Assembly: GCF_003666605.1 (NCBI RefSeq)
Contig: NZ_RCIV01000017.1
Location: forward strand, 1 to 50,811
Origin: Propionibacterium australiense
GTDB taxonomy: Bacteria > Actinomycetota > Actinomycetes > Propionibacteriales > Propionibacteriaceae
Reading direction: 5' to 3'
DNA length: 50,811 nt
The position numbers were made by a program, and so were the translations under genes. This document shows, piece after piece, positions 32,243 to 40,663 of the stretch (within the stretch, counting starts at the first letter, position 1; the number at the start of each line of letters is the position of its first letter). The notes under the pieces were generated by a model. It saw nothing but the letters and a program-made list of their open reading frames with translations, was not told the DNA's origin and searched no databases.

Positions 32243-35200
32243 TCAACTCGTCGTGGTCAGGGTGGAGGTGCCGTCGGGGTTGGCGCGGACGCTCACCCGC
32301 TCGGTGATGCGCTGCTTCATCTCGGCGACGTGACTGATGACGCCGACGCAGCGCCCTCCTGCACGCAACTGTTCCAGCTGACCCATGACCGTGTCGAGGG
32401 CGTCGGAGTCGAGGCTGCCGAAGCCCTCGTCGATGAAGAGGCTGTCGAGCTCGATGCCCCCGGCCTCGCTCGTCACCGTGTCGGACAGTCCGAGCGCCAT
32501 CGCCAGCGAGGCGAGGAAGGTCTCGCCGCCGGACAGGGTGCGCGGGTCGCGTTCGGTGTCGACGGGCACGTGGTCGACGACGACCAGCCCCAGGCCCTGC
32601 CTGCGGGCCCGGCCCTCGCGCTCGTCGGTGCGGCGCAGGCTGTAGCGGCCGTGCGTCATCGCCTCGAGGCGCTCGTTCGCCCGGTCGATGACCTGCTCGA
32701 AACGCTGACGCAGCACGAAGGTCGGCAGCGTGACGCCCATGAGGTTCCGCTTCCCGGTGGCGTTGGCCAGCTCGGCCATGCGCAGGTACGGCTCGGCCCG
32801 CGGCCCGATCCGGGCGTACTCGGCGAGCGCGCCGTCCAGACGCTCGGACGCCTGCCGGCTGTGCGACAGCTGCGCGCCCGCCTCGCCCAGCCGCCGCTGG
32901 GCGGCCTGCGCCGCCTGCTGGGCCCGCGCCGCGGCGGCGTCCAGGGCCTCCAGGTCGGGCTCGGGCGCCTGCGCGGCCGCCACCAGCTGCTCGTCGGCGA
33001 GCTGGACGCGCAGCTCGGCGGCGCGGGCCTCGTACTCGGCGATCCGGCCGGTCAGGGCCGCCAGCTCCGCCTCGGGCAGGGCGGCCCCGGTCACCTGCGC
33101 CGGGTCCTCGCCGAAACCCTCCCGGGCCATGGCGGACAGCGCTGCGGCGTGCCTCACGGCGTACTCCCGGCGAGTCTGGACGAGCCGGTCCAGCCCCTGC
33201 TGCAGGGCGGTGACCGCGCGGATGCGTGCCGTGATCGACGCGGCCCGCTCGGCGACGCTGCCGAAACCGGCCCGGGCGTCCTCGACGCGGGCCTCGTCGT
33301 CGGCGAGCGCGGCCCGCGCCGCCCGGACGGTCTCGGCCAGCGCGGCCTGCCGGGCGGTGAGCGAGGTGATCTCGGACGAGGCCTGCTCGGCGCCGGCCCT
33401 CAACTCCTCGATCCGGGCGCCGAGCCGCTTGCGGCGGGTGGCGGCGGCGGTGGCCTGCTCGACGGCCCGGTCCGCATCATCGGCCGCCTCCCGGGCCTGC
33501 TCGGTGGTCAGGCCCCTGGCGAGGCCCTGCTGCTCGGCGAGATGGCCGGCGATCCGGTCGCATTCGGCCGCCGCCCGCATCAGGGCCTGCTGCTGCGCCG
33601 CCGACGCCTCGGCCAGCTGTTCGACGTCATCCCGTGTCGGTGCGTCCTCGGGGCGGGCGGCGGGGCTCGGGTGCTCGAGTGAGCCGCAGACCGGGCACGG
33701 TCGGCCGGCGGCCAGCTCGGCGGCGAGCTCACCGGCCAGGCCGTCGAGCCAGCGGGTGCGGGCCGCCGCGTGATCGGCCGCAGCCGACTCCGCCTTCCGT
33801 CTCGCCTCGGACTCGGCGTGCCGCGCCCGGGCCAGCGCCTGCTGGTCGTTCTCGGCGGCCAGCGAGGCCTGGAGCCTCGCCGCCGCGGTCTGCTGGGCCG
33901 CCCTGGCGTCGGCCAGGCCCTCGGCGGGCTCCGCCAGCGCCTCGGCCTCGGCCGCCGTCTCCTCGCACTGCCGCGCCAGGTCGTCCTGCTCCTGCCGCAG
34001 CGCCGCCAGCTGCCCGGCGACCTCGGCGGCCTGGGCGTGCCGGGTCTCGACGGCGGCGCGCCGCTCGGCAAGCGACCGTTCCAGGTCGAGCAGATCGGCC
34101 AGGGCGCCGCTGGCCTGCTCGGCCTCACTCAGCGCCTTGGCGAGGGCGTCCCGGACGCTGTCGACCTCGGGGGGCTCCGCCTCACCGGCCTGCTCTCCGG
34201 GGGCTTCGAAACGCTCCGGGAACCGGAGGCCGAGCCGGCCGGCCTGCTCGGCGGCCTGTCGCCGCCAGCCGTCGGCAGCCGACTCGTGACGCGCCCGCGC
34301 CGCCTCGTCGTCCCGCAGCGGCTCGGCGCAGCGGGCGGCCCGCCGGGCCAGCTCGGCGCGCTCCCGGGACGCCTCGATCGCCTCTGCGCGGGCCGCGTGC
34401 TCGGCCTGCTCGTGCAGCAGCCGGGCGTGGCGTTCGCGGTCGGCGGCGAGCAGGTGCCCCTGCCGGGCCGCCTCGCGGGCCGCGTCCGCCGTCCCGGCGG
34501 CCCGACCGGATTCCTCGGCCAGCTGCTCGTAGCGGGTCTGCAACACCGACAGGCGCGCCGTGGCGAGGGGGCCGAGCACGGAGAACTCGCCCGCCTCGAC
34601 GGCCGCCGTCATCGCCTGCGGATCGTCTGTGGAGGAGGGGCCGGTGGGTTCGGCAGGGGGACTGCCAGTGTCCTCGGCTTCGTCGACTTCGACGGCACCG
34701 GCGCGGTGGCCGGGGTACGGCTCGTCCCGGCGCCGGTCCCCCGGCGGCTGTCCGACGTGACGGGCGGTCTCGGTGAGGTGCTCGGCCCGCGGTTCGCCGC
34801 CCGACGCGAGGACTGGGTGCGGGTCACCGTCACCGCCGGTGTCCCCGGCTGGATCGGCGGTGCCCTCAGCGGGGGACGGCTCCTGGTCGGTGAAGAGAGC
34901 CGGCTGGGTCTCGGCGGCATCGCCGCCGTGGCCGGTCGCGCCGGGTCCTTCCCCGCCGGCCTGCGCCTGCCCGGTGAGAGGCGCGCCTGCACCGATGAGT
35001 TGCCCGCCTGGCTCGGCGATGGGTTCGTCCGGTCCGGCAGCCGTGTCCGGCCAGGCGGCGTGGCAGAACTCGGCGGTCGCGGCGCCGACCCGGTCGCGGG
35101 CCTCCTGCGCGCGGTCGGAGTGCTCCCTGGCGAGGCGTTTCAGTTCGTCGGCCATCGACTCGTAGACCTGGGTGCCGAAGATCTGCTGCAGCACCCCGCG

Positions 35201-35725
35201 CCGCTCCTCGGCGGTGGCGCGCAGGAAGGTGGCGAACTGGCCCTGCGGCAGGACGACGGTCTGGGTGAACTGTTCCCGGCTCAGCCCGACCGCGGCGCGC
35301 AGCTCGACGTTCGCCTCCTGGATGTTGGACGAGACGGCCACGCCCTCGGTGTCGGTGGGGTCCGACAGCTTCCACAGCGTGATGCGCGGGTTCTCCGTGG
35401 TGGTGCCCGAGCCGCGTCTCTTGGGGCGCTCGTACCTGGGGGAACGCCGCACCCGGTACGGGCCGCGGCTCGTGTCGACGACCAGCTCGACGTAGGGTTC
35501 GGTGCCCGGCGTCAGGTGGGTGGACGCCAGCCGGTCGTTGCTCGACTCGCTGCCGGACACCTGGCCGTAGAGCGCGAAGACGACGGCGTCGATGATCGTC
35601 GTCTTGCCCGATCCCGTCGGGCCCTCGAGCAGGAACAGGCCGTTCTCGCCGAGCGCCTGGAAGTCGATGGCCGCACGGCCCGCGTACGGCCCGATGCCGC
35701 ACAGTTCGAGGCGGAGGATCTGCAT
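32243..35725 (-). CDS. sbcC: SbcC exonuclease/SMC-like ATPase subunit
   Basis: The 1160-residue protein pairs with SbcD to cut hairpins and process DNA ends. It has Walker A GPTGSGKT (residues 35-42), a coiled-coil body broken by the zinc hook CPVCGS in the middle, signature LSGGETFLASLA and Walker B ELDSLFIDEGFGSLD at the C-terminus. Residues about 222-385, in the first coiled-coil arm, are a Pro/Gly/Glu-rich insert. Within it, residues 297-348 (GDGDPHPVLASGGEPRAEHL onwards) are encoded by a reversed copy of part of sbcD. ATG 35725 is two bases from the sbcD stop. The reading frame is intact despite the insert. Confidence 0.93.
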   Translation of the reverse strand: MQILRLELCGIGPYAGRAAIDFQALGENGLFLLEGPTGSGKTTIIDAVVFALYGQVSGSESSNDRLASTHLTPGTEPYVELVVDTSRGPYRVRRSPRYERPKRRGSGTTTENPRITLWKLSDPTDTEGVAVSSNIQEANVELRAAVGLSREQFTQTVVLPQGQFATFLRATAEERRGVLQQIFGTQVYESMADELKRLAREHSDRAQEARDRVGAATAEFCHAAWPDTAAGPDEPIAEPGGQLIGAGAPLTGQAQAGGEGPGATGHGGDAAETQPALFTDQEPSPAEGTADPAGDTGGDGDPHPVLASGGEPRAEHLTETARHVGQPPGDRRRDEPYPGHRAGAVEVDEAEDTGSPPAEPTGPSSTDDPQAMTAAVEAGEFSVLGPLATARLSVLQTRYEQLAEESGRAAGTADAAREAARQGHLLAADRERHARLLHEQAEHAARAEAIEASRERAELARRAARCAEPLRDDEAARARHESAADGWRRQAAEQAGRLGLRFPERFEAPGEQAGEAEPPEVDSVRDALAKALSEAEQASGALADLLDLERSLAERRAAVETRHAQAAEVAGQLAALRQEQDDLARQCEETAAEAEALAEPAEGLADARAAQQTAAARLQASLAAENDQQALARARHAESEARRKAESAAADHAAARTRWLDGLAGELAAELAAGRPCPVCGSLEHPSPAARPEDAPTRDDVEQLAEASAAQQQALMRAAAECDRIAGHLAEQQGLARGLTTEQAREAADDADRAVEQATAAATRRKRLGARIEELRAGAEQASSEITSLTARQAALAETVRAARAALADDEARVEDARAGFGSVAERAASITARIRAVTALQQGLDRLVQTRREYAVRHAAALSAMAREGFGEDPAQVTGAALPEAELAALTGRIAEYEARAAELRVQLADEQLVAAAQAPEPDLEALDAAAARAQQAAQAAQRRLGEAGAQLSHSRQASERLDGALAEYARIGPRAEPYLRMAELANATGKRNLMGVTLPTFVLRQRFEQVIDRANERLEAMTHGRYSLRRTDEREGRARRQGLGLVVVDHVPVDTERDPRTLSGGETFLASLAMALGLSDTVTSEAGGIELDSLFIDEGFGSLDSDALDTVMGQLEQLRAGGRCVGVISHVAEMKQRITERVSVRANPDGTSTLTTTS
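34681..34835. repeat. inverted repeat copy A (inside sbcC)
   Basis: 155 bases match the reverse complement of 35963-36117 with two differences (G/A at the tenth or so base after CGTCGACTTC, and A/G in CCGACGCGAG). Copy B encodes a conserved part of SbcD, so copy A is the derived one. It lies antisense and in frame in sbcC. Confidence 0.97.
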
Positions 35726-35726
35726 C

Positions 35727-36947
35727 TCAGCCCCTCCTGCCGGCGGCCTCGAGCGCCTCGGCCAGCACCCTGCGCTCGGCCGGGTCCGGTGCCCGGCCCG
35801 ACACCTGCTCGACGAAGCCGGCCGCCACGGTGAGCGGATCGTCGACGCCGGCGGTTCCGGTCTGCGCCTGGCGGGGCCGCCCGGTGGGCTCGAAGAGCAC
35901 CTGCAGGGCGTGCGGGAAGACCTTCTTCACCTCGTGCACGAGGTTGTCGGGCCGGGACTCGCCGGTGACGGTGACCCGCACCCAGTCCTCGCGCCGGGCG
36001 GCGAACCGCGGGCCGAGCACCTCACCGAGACCGCCCGTCACGTCGGACAGCCGCCGGGGGACCGGCGCCGGGACGAGCCGTACCCCGGCCACCGCGCCGG
36101 TGTCGTCGAAGTCGACGACGGCCGTGGACTTGTGGTGGTCCTTCTCCGAGAACGAGAACGCCAGCGGGGAGCCCGCGTACCGCATGACCGGCGCCGGACG
36201 CGCCCCGCCCGCGCCCCGTTCCTGCGGGTCGCGGGAACCGGCGACGGCCTGCGGGCCGTGCAGGTGCCCCAGCGCGACGTAGTCGGCGCCGACGGACGAG
36301 AACAGGGCGGCCGGCACCGAGTCGACGCCGCCGATCCGCAGGTCGCGCTCGGACTCGCTCGGCAGCCCGCCCGTGACGAACTCGTGCGCCATGACCACGC
36401 CCGGCAACCGCCCGCCGCCGCCGGAGCGCCGGGCGGCCAAGTCGTCACGGACCAGGCGCAGGGCGGCGGAGACGACCGCCTCGTGCGTACGGGCCAGCGG
36501 CTCGCCGGAGCCGGTCCGCTCGGCCAGCTCGGCCCGTGTCATGTCCGGGTCGAGATAGGGCAGCGCGTAGACGAGCAGCCCCGGCGTGCCGTCGGCGGCC
36601 GGCACCGTCACCGGCGTGCCCACCGCCGAGGGCCGGGCGCGGATGTGCAGCCGATCGCCGAGCAGCCCCGCGTTGAGGCCCAGCCGCTGCGGGCTGTCGT
36701 GGTTTCCCGGCGTGATGACCACGCAGGTGGTCTCGCACAGCCGCGCCAGGGCCCGGTCGAGCAGTTCGACGGCACCGACCGGCGGCAGCGCCCGGTCGAA
36801 GACGTCGCCGGTGACGAGCACGGCGTCGACCCGCTCCGAGGCGGCCAGCTCGGCGAGGTGGTCGAGGAACCGCGCGTGCGCGCCGGACAGGTCGACCCCG
36901 TGCAGGGTGCGTCCCAGGTGCCAGTCGCTCGTGTGCAGGATCCTCAT
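35727..36947 (-). CDS. sbcD: SbcD exonuclease subunit
   Basis: The 406-residue protein is a Mre11-type metallophosphoesterase, the nuclease of SbcCD. Metal-binding motifs appear in order: HTSDWHLGR, LVTGDVFDR, TPGNHDSPQ, MAHEF and GHLHGPQ. The C-terminal capping domain (from about residue 270) includes VDFDDTGAVAGVRLVPAP, the source of the inverted repeat in sbcC. TAGTCT (36955-36960 on the minus strand) ends 7 bases before ATG 36947, with no ribosome site, so the operon mRNA is probably leaderless. It leads the sbcD-sbcC-flavodoxin operon. Confidence 0.95.
   Translation of the reverse strand: MRILHTSDWHLGRTLHGVDLSGAHARFLDHLAELAASERVDAVLVTGDVFDRALPPVGAVELLDRALARLCETTCVVITPGNHDSPQRLGLNAGLLGDRLHIRARPSAVGTPVTVPAADGTPGLLVYALPYLDPDMTRAELAERTGSGEPLARTHEAVVSAALRLVRDDLAARRSGGGGRLPGVVMAHEFVTGGLPSESERDLRIGGVDSVPAALFSSVGADYVALGHLHGPQAVAGSRDPQERGAGGARPAPVMRYAGSPLAFSFSEKDHHKSTAVVDFDDTGAVAGVRLVPAPVPRRLSDVTGGLGEVLGPRFAARREDWVRVTVTGESRPDNLVHEVKKVFPHALQVLFEPTGRPRQAQTGTAGVDDPLTVAAGFVEQVSGRAPDPAERRVLAEALEAAGRRG
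35963..36117. repeat. inverted repeat copy B (inside sbcD)
   Basis: Encodes about residues 278-329 of SbcD. The 1127 bases between it and copy A hold the 3' end of sbcD and the first 297 codons of sbcC. Recombination between the two copies would invert that segment. Confidence 0.97.
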
Positions 36948-36954
36948 GGCCAGG

Positions 36955-36960
36955 AGACTA
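36955..36960 (-). promoter_or_regulatory. -10 hexamer of sbcDC operon
   Basis: TAGTCT on the minus strand, 7 bases before the sbcD ATG, the same spacing as the pgi and aldolase-like promoters. The remaining 36961-37180 up to the next gene has no supported feature. Confidence 0.5.
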
Positions 36961-37180
36961 GAGGATCGGTCCGACACGCCGGGGCCGTGACCCGGCGCGC
37001 CGGACGGGTGCCAGCCGTGGCCCGGCAACGCCAGGCCCATGCTGGGCGAGTGGGCTCGTCCTCGCCGCTGCTGCGCGGCCGTGCGCGGGTCTGTTCGGCG
37101 TTGGGCGAGCGGGCCTGCCGGCTCTCACTGGGGGGAGAGGCCTCGGCGACAAGGGCCTCGTGTCGGGCGGGGCCGGTGGA

Positions 37181-37690
37181 CTACTCGACGCCGATCCTGC
37201 GCAGCCACGCGCCGATCGCGCTGGTGCCGGCGGCCGCCTCGAGGCGCGTCCCCGGCTGCCAGTCGCCGGTGGTGGCGAGGGCGGCGAGCCGGCTCGCGCT
37301 GGTGCCGACCGGCGCGGAGTACGACGTGCAGAACGGGACGACGGTCTTGCCGGAGAAGTCGTTCTGCCGGACGAAGTCGTCGAGCACCCAGGATGCCTCG
37401 TCCCACCAGACCGGGTAGCCGATGAGGACGGTGCGGTAGTCGGCGAAGCCGTCCGGGGTGGTGCTCACCAGTTTCACGTTCCGGCTGTCGGGGTCGTCGT
37501 GCTCCTTGGAGACCCGGCTGCCGGGGTCGTTGTAGTCCAGGTCGGCCTCGCTGTAGGGCTCGGCCGGGGTGAGGACGAAGGTGTCGGCGCCGAGCGCCTG
37601 GGCGATGGCCTCGGCGACCATGCGGGTGTGCCCCTGCGCGGAGTAGTACGCGACGAGGACCGAGGAGCCTGATGTGTTCGGGGTACTCAT
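37181..37690 (-). CDS. flavodoxin-family protein
   Basis: The 169-residue protein starts MSTPNTSGSSVLVAYYSAQGHTRMVAEAIAQAL, where YYSAQGHT is the FMN-phosphate loop. TVLIGYPVWWDEASWVLDDFV is the second FMN loop (GYPVWW typical of the short 'flavodoxin_4' group), and PFCTSYSAPVG is the third. Such proteins act as FMN-dependent reductases or electron carriers, often linked to stress. ATG 37690 has GGAAGG upstream. It is transcribed separately from the sbcD operon and is only distantly similar to the flavodoxin at 31757. Confidence 0.85.
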   Translation of the reverse strand: MSTPNTSGSSVLVAYYSAQGHTRMVAEAIAQALGADTFVLTPAEPYSEADLDYNDPGSRVSKEHDDPDSRNVKLVSTTPDGFADYRTVLIGYPVWWDEASWVLDDFVRQNDFSGKTVVPFCTSYSAPVGTSASRLAALATTGDWQPGTRLEAAAGTSAIGAWLRRIGVE

Positions 37691-38081
37691 GTCATGCCTT
37701 CCTGATGGTGCGTCCGGCCGGTGGTCCCGCACGTGGGCCGGGTTCGATGCCGGGGTCTGGGGGGGGGCTGGTGCGGTCGTCGGCGTGCGAATGCCTGCCT
37801 CGGCAGCGCTCCTGGCATCGCGGGGACAGGTAGTCAGGGTATCGTACGGTCGCCCTGGGCCCGCTCCACCGGTCCGGTCTTCGGGGGCCGAAGGGCTCGG
37901 CCGCGACCGCCCCGGCCCGCCCCCGCGGGCCGGGGCCCGGTTATGACCCAGCCAGCGCGTGCGGAGAGCCACTCGGCCCGCCCCCGCAGGCCAGGACCCG
38001 GTGGCCGTCAGGGTCAACCCAAAAGCTGGCGTCACGCCGCCCCACCCGACACGACGTCTGATGGCCGGTCGTCGTCGAGGA
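37691..38081. other. intergenic region with GC-rich repeat
   Basis: No gene is supported. It contains a run of nine G (about 37750-37758) and two imperfect direct repeats of the form CGGCCCGCCCCCGC followed by GGCC and CCCGG (about 37913-37940 and 37974-38001, three mismatches). The function is unknown. Confidence 0.5.
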
Positions 38082-39560
38082 TCAGACTGCTACTGCCGTG
38101 TCCGATTCGGACGTCAGACCGAGGTTCGCCCGCTCGCGCCGGGCGAACGGGCCGATCTCGGACTCGCCGCGCCTGCTGTCGGTCAGCAGGGTGAGGTCAC
38201 GCCCGGCGACCTCGGGCATCGCGATGGCGGCCGACAGCGAGCACAGCGAGAAGAACGCGAGCATGCCCGCGATCGGGATCCACGATCCGGTCCGTGCCGC
38301 GACCCAGGCGGAGGCGATGACCGGCCCGGCGCCGGTGCCGATGATGGCGGCGAGTTCCTTGGCCAGGGCGAGCTGGGTGTAGCGGTGCCTGGCCCCGAAG
38401 ATCTCCGACATGGTCAGGTTCTCCAGCGACGCCAGGGCCAGCACCGATGCCTGGTGCATGATGATGTAGCCGACGAACACGGCGGGCACGGTCCTGCCGG
38501 ACAGGACGTACATCATCGGGAAGGCCAGGACGATGGACAGGGACGCCATGACGATGTACATCGTCTTGCGTCCGAAGATGTCGCTCAGCCAGCCGATGAA
38601 CGGGACCGTCGCGAAACCCACGAGTGAGGACACGATGACGACATTGGTGCCGACGGACCTGGTCATGAGCAGTACCGCGGTGATGTAGCTCACGAGATAG
38701 GTCTGAATCATCCCGGAGTTGCCGGCCTGTCCCAGGCGCAGGAAGAAGGCGGTGACGAAGGCGCGGCCCTTCTTCCGGTCGGGGGCCAGCACCTCGTCGG
38801 CCTTGCCCTCGTTGACGATCTGGCGCAGCTCGGACCTGGAGACGGCGACGCCGTCCTTGACGTCGGCCCTGGCCTCGAAGACCGGGGACTCCTTGAGGGT
38901 GCGCCTGATCCACACCGCGAAGAAGAGGATGACGACCGACCCGAGGAAGGGCACCCGCCAGCCCCAGGACAGCAGCGTCTCCTCCGACATGGCGGCCACG
39001 AGGATCCCCCAGATCGCCGAGGCGAGCAGGGTCCCGGAGTTGGTGCCCAGTGCGACGAGCGAGCCGATGATGCCCCGGCGGTTCCGTGGCGCGTACTCGG
39101 TGAGCATGACCGAGGAGCCGGCGATCTCGGCACCGGCGCCGAAGCCCTGGAGGAGCCGCAGGACGACGAGCAGGATCGGGGCGACGATCCCGACCTGGTC
39201 GTAGGTCGGCAGGACACCGATGAGGGTCGTCGCGACACCCATCAGCGCGATGGTGTAGTAGAGCACCCTGGTGCGGCCGACGCGGTCGCCCAGCCGGCCG
39301 AAGAACCAGGCGCCGAGGGGCCGGCTGAGGTAGCCGACGCCGTAGGTGGCCATGGCCGCGACGACGGCCATGGCGGCGTCCTCGGTGGTGAAGAAGATCT
39401 GATTGAACACGAGTGCGGCGGCAAGCGAGTACAGCTGGAAGTCCATGAACTCCAGGGCGGTTCCGAGCCAGCCGGAGACGGCCGCCCTGGCCAGATCCGA
39501 TGTGGTCCGCTCCACCACTGCTCCGCTGGAGGACCGGACGGTGGTTATCTTCTTTGACAT
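38082..39560 (-). CDS. MFS transporter of the metabolite:H+ symporter (MHS) family
   Basis: The 492-residue protein starts MSKKITTVRSSSGAVV (ATG 39560). It has 12 predicted helices, with the MFS loop motif FFGRLGDRVGRTRVL between helices 2 and 3 and IGWLSDIFGRKTM in the second half. LQGFGAGAEIAGSSVMLTEYAP is typical of ShiA/ProP-like MHS carriers for carboxylates. As the last gene of an operon with two sugar-acid enzymes, it most likely imports a hexonate or related acid with protons. It lies 56 bases downstream of the dehydrogenase gene. Confidence 0.88.
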   Translation of the reverse strand: MSKKITTVRSSSGAVVERTTSDLARAAVSGWLGTALEFMDFQLYSLAAALVFNQIFFTTEDAAMAVVAAMATYGVGYLSRPLGAWFFGRLGDRVGRTRVLYYTIALMGVATTLIGVLPTYDQVGIVAPILLVVLRLLQGFGAGAEIAGSSVMLTEYAPRNRRGIIGSLVALGTNSGTLLASAIWGILVAAMSEETLLSWGWRVPFLGSVVILFFAVWIRRTLKESPVFEARADVKDGVAVSRSELRQIVNEGKADEVLAPDRKKGRAFVTAFFLRLGQAGNSGMIQTYLVSYITAVLLMTRSVGTNVVIVSSLVGFATVPFIGWLSDIFGRKTMYIVMASLSIVLAFPMMYVLSGRTVPAVFVGYIIMHQASVLALASLENLTMSEIFGARHRYTQLALAKELAAIIGTGAGPVIASAWVAARTGSWIPIAGMLAFFSLCSLSAAIAMPEVAGRDLTLLTDSRRGESEIGPFARRERANLGLTSESDTAVAV

Positions 39561-39616
39561 GGTGTGGGCCCTTCGTTCCTTCTGCTTGGTGGGTCGTTGC
39601 GTGTTCGCAGGGCCGG

Positions 39617-40630
39617 TCAGTCGATCCACATGGAGACGAGGACCTTGCCGGACTGCGTGCTGTCCCGGGCGACCCTGAAGGCCTCGGCCGCCTGGCCGGC
39701 CGGGAAGGTGTGCGTCACTGCCGTGCTGATCTGGGGGTGCCGGCCGATGATGGCGACCGCGTCGTCGATCTCCGTGTCGTAGCGGAATGAACCGACGTAG
39801 CGGATCTCCTTGGTCTCCAGGTGGGCGATGTTGACCGGGATCTCCTCGTCCGGGAGCGTCCCGACCTGGCAGACCGTCCCCGTTCGGCGGGCCGCCCGGA
39901 TGGCCGGCTCGACGGCCCTGGGCGATCCGGAGCACTCGAACACGACGTCGTAGCCCGAGTCCTCGGGGCTGTCCTGCCCCAGCAGGATCGTCCGGTCCGC
40001 GCCGATCCGGCCCGCTCGTTCCAGCGGGGCGGCCAGCATGTCGCTCGACGTGACCGAGCGGGCCCCCAGGATCTTCGCCGCGCCCGCGACGAGCAGCCCG
40101 ATGGGGCCGGCCCCGGACACGAGGACGTCCCGTCCCCCGACGCCGCCCGCGACGGCCAGCGCGTGCAGGGCCACGGCCAGGGGCTCGGCGAGCGCCCCGT
40201 GCCGCAGGCTCACCGACTCGGGCAGCGCCCGGACCATGTACCGCTTGATGAGGACGTACTCGCCTGCTCCGCCCTGGTCGTGGGGAAGATTCGCCGCGCT
40301 GCCCATGTAGTGGCTGCCCGGCCACAGATAGGACTTGTTCTCGAGCCCGGGGACGGGCCGCCCCGGCGATGCCGGGGCGATGGTGATCGGCGTGCCCGGC
40401 GCGTAGCTGCCCGACGGGTCTGCGTCGACGAGCCCCGACATCTCGTGGCCGAAGCTGAAGGGCTCCCGGATGGTGTTGGGGCCGTTGGCCCCCTTGAAGT
40501 AGTAGTTGAGATCGGACCCGCAGATGCCGACGTAGTGGATCCGGACGCGGACCTCGTCGGGACCGGGCTGGGGGACGGGCAGGTCCTGGACGACCATGTC
40601 CTGCGGGCCGAGGATCTTCAGTGCCTTCAT
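39617..40630 (-). CDS. zinc-type MDR dehydrogenase, L-idonate 5-dehydrogenase-like
   Basis: The 337-residue protein is a medium-chain dehydrogenase: GICGSDLNYYFKG (catalytic zinc Cys), FSFGHEMSG (His-Glu of the zinc site), and VLVSGAGPIGLLVAGAAKILGA (NAD(P) Rossmann GxGPxG). The overall pattern, including HYMGSAANLPHDQGGAGEY, is closest to L-idonate 5-dehydrogenase (IdnD). The structural-zinc lobe, which in relatives holds four Cys, here reads PASPGRPVPGLENKSYLW with none, so the second zinc is lost. Probable role: interconversion of a hexonate with its 5-keto form, with the SDR at 42203 as partner. Confidence 0.8.
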   Translation of the reverse strand: MKALKILGPQDMVVQDLPVPQPGPDEVRVRIHYVGICGSDLNYYFKGANGPNTIREPFSFGHEMSGLVDADPSGSYAPGTPITIAPASPGRPVPGLENKSYLWPGSHYMGSAANLPHDQGGAGEYVLIKRYMVRALPESVSLRHGALAEPLAVALHALAVAGGVGGRDVLVSGAGPIGLLVAGAAKILGARSVTSSDMLAAPLERAGRIGADRTILLGQDSPEDSGYDVVFECSGSPRAVEPAIRAARRTGTVCQVGTLPDEEIPVNIAHLETKEIRYVGSFRYDTEIDDAVAIIGRHPQISTAVTHTFPAGQAAEAFRVARDSTQSGKVLVSMWID

Positions 40631-40663
40631 CGTTGAGGGTCCTTCCGTGAGGGGGTTCGGGAC

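Noticed and set aside
33770-35833. Long plus-strand open frame through sbcC
   Set aside because: Antisense shadow of high-GC coding DNA. Its only protein-like stretch is the reversed sbcD segment, which is explained by the inverted repeat.
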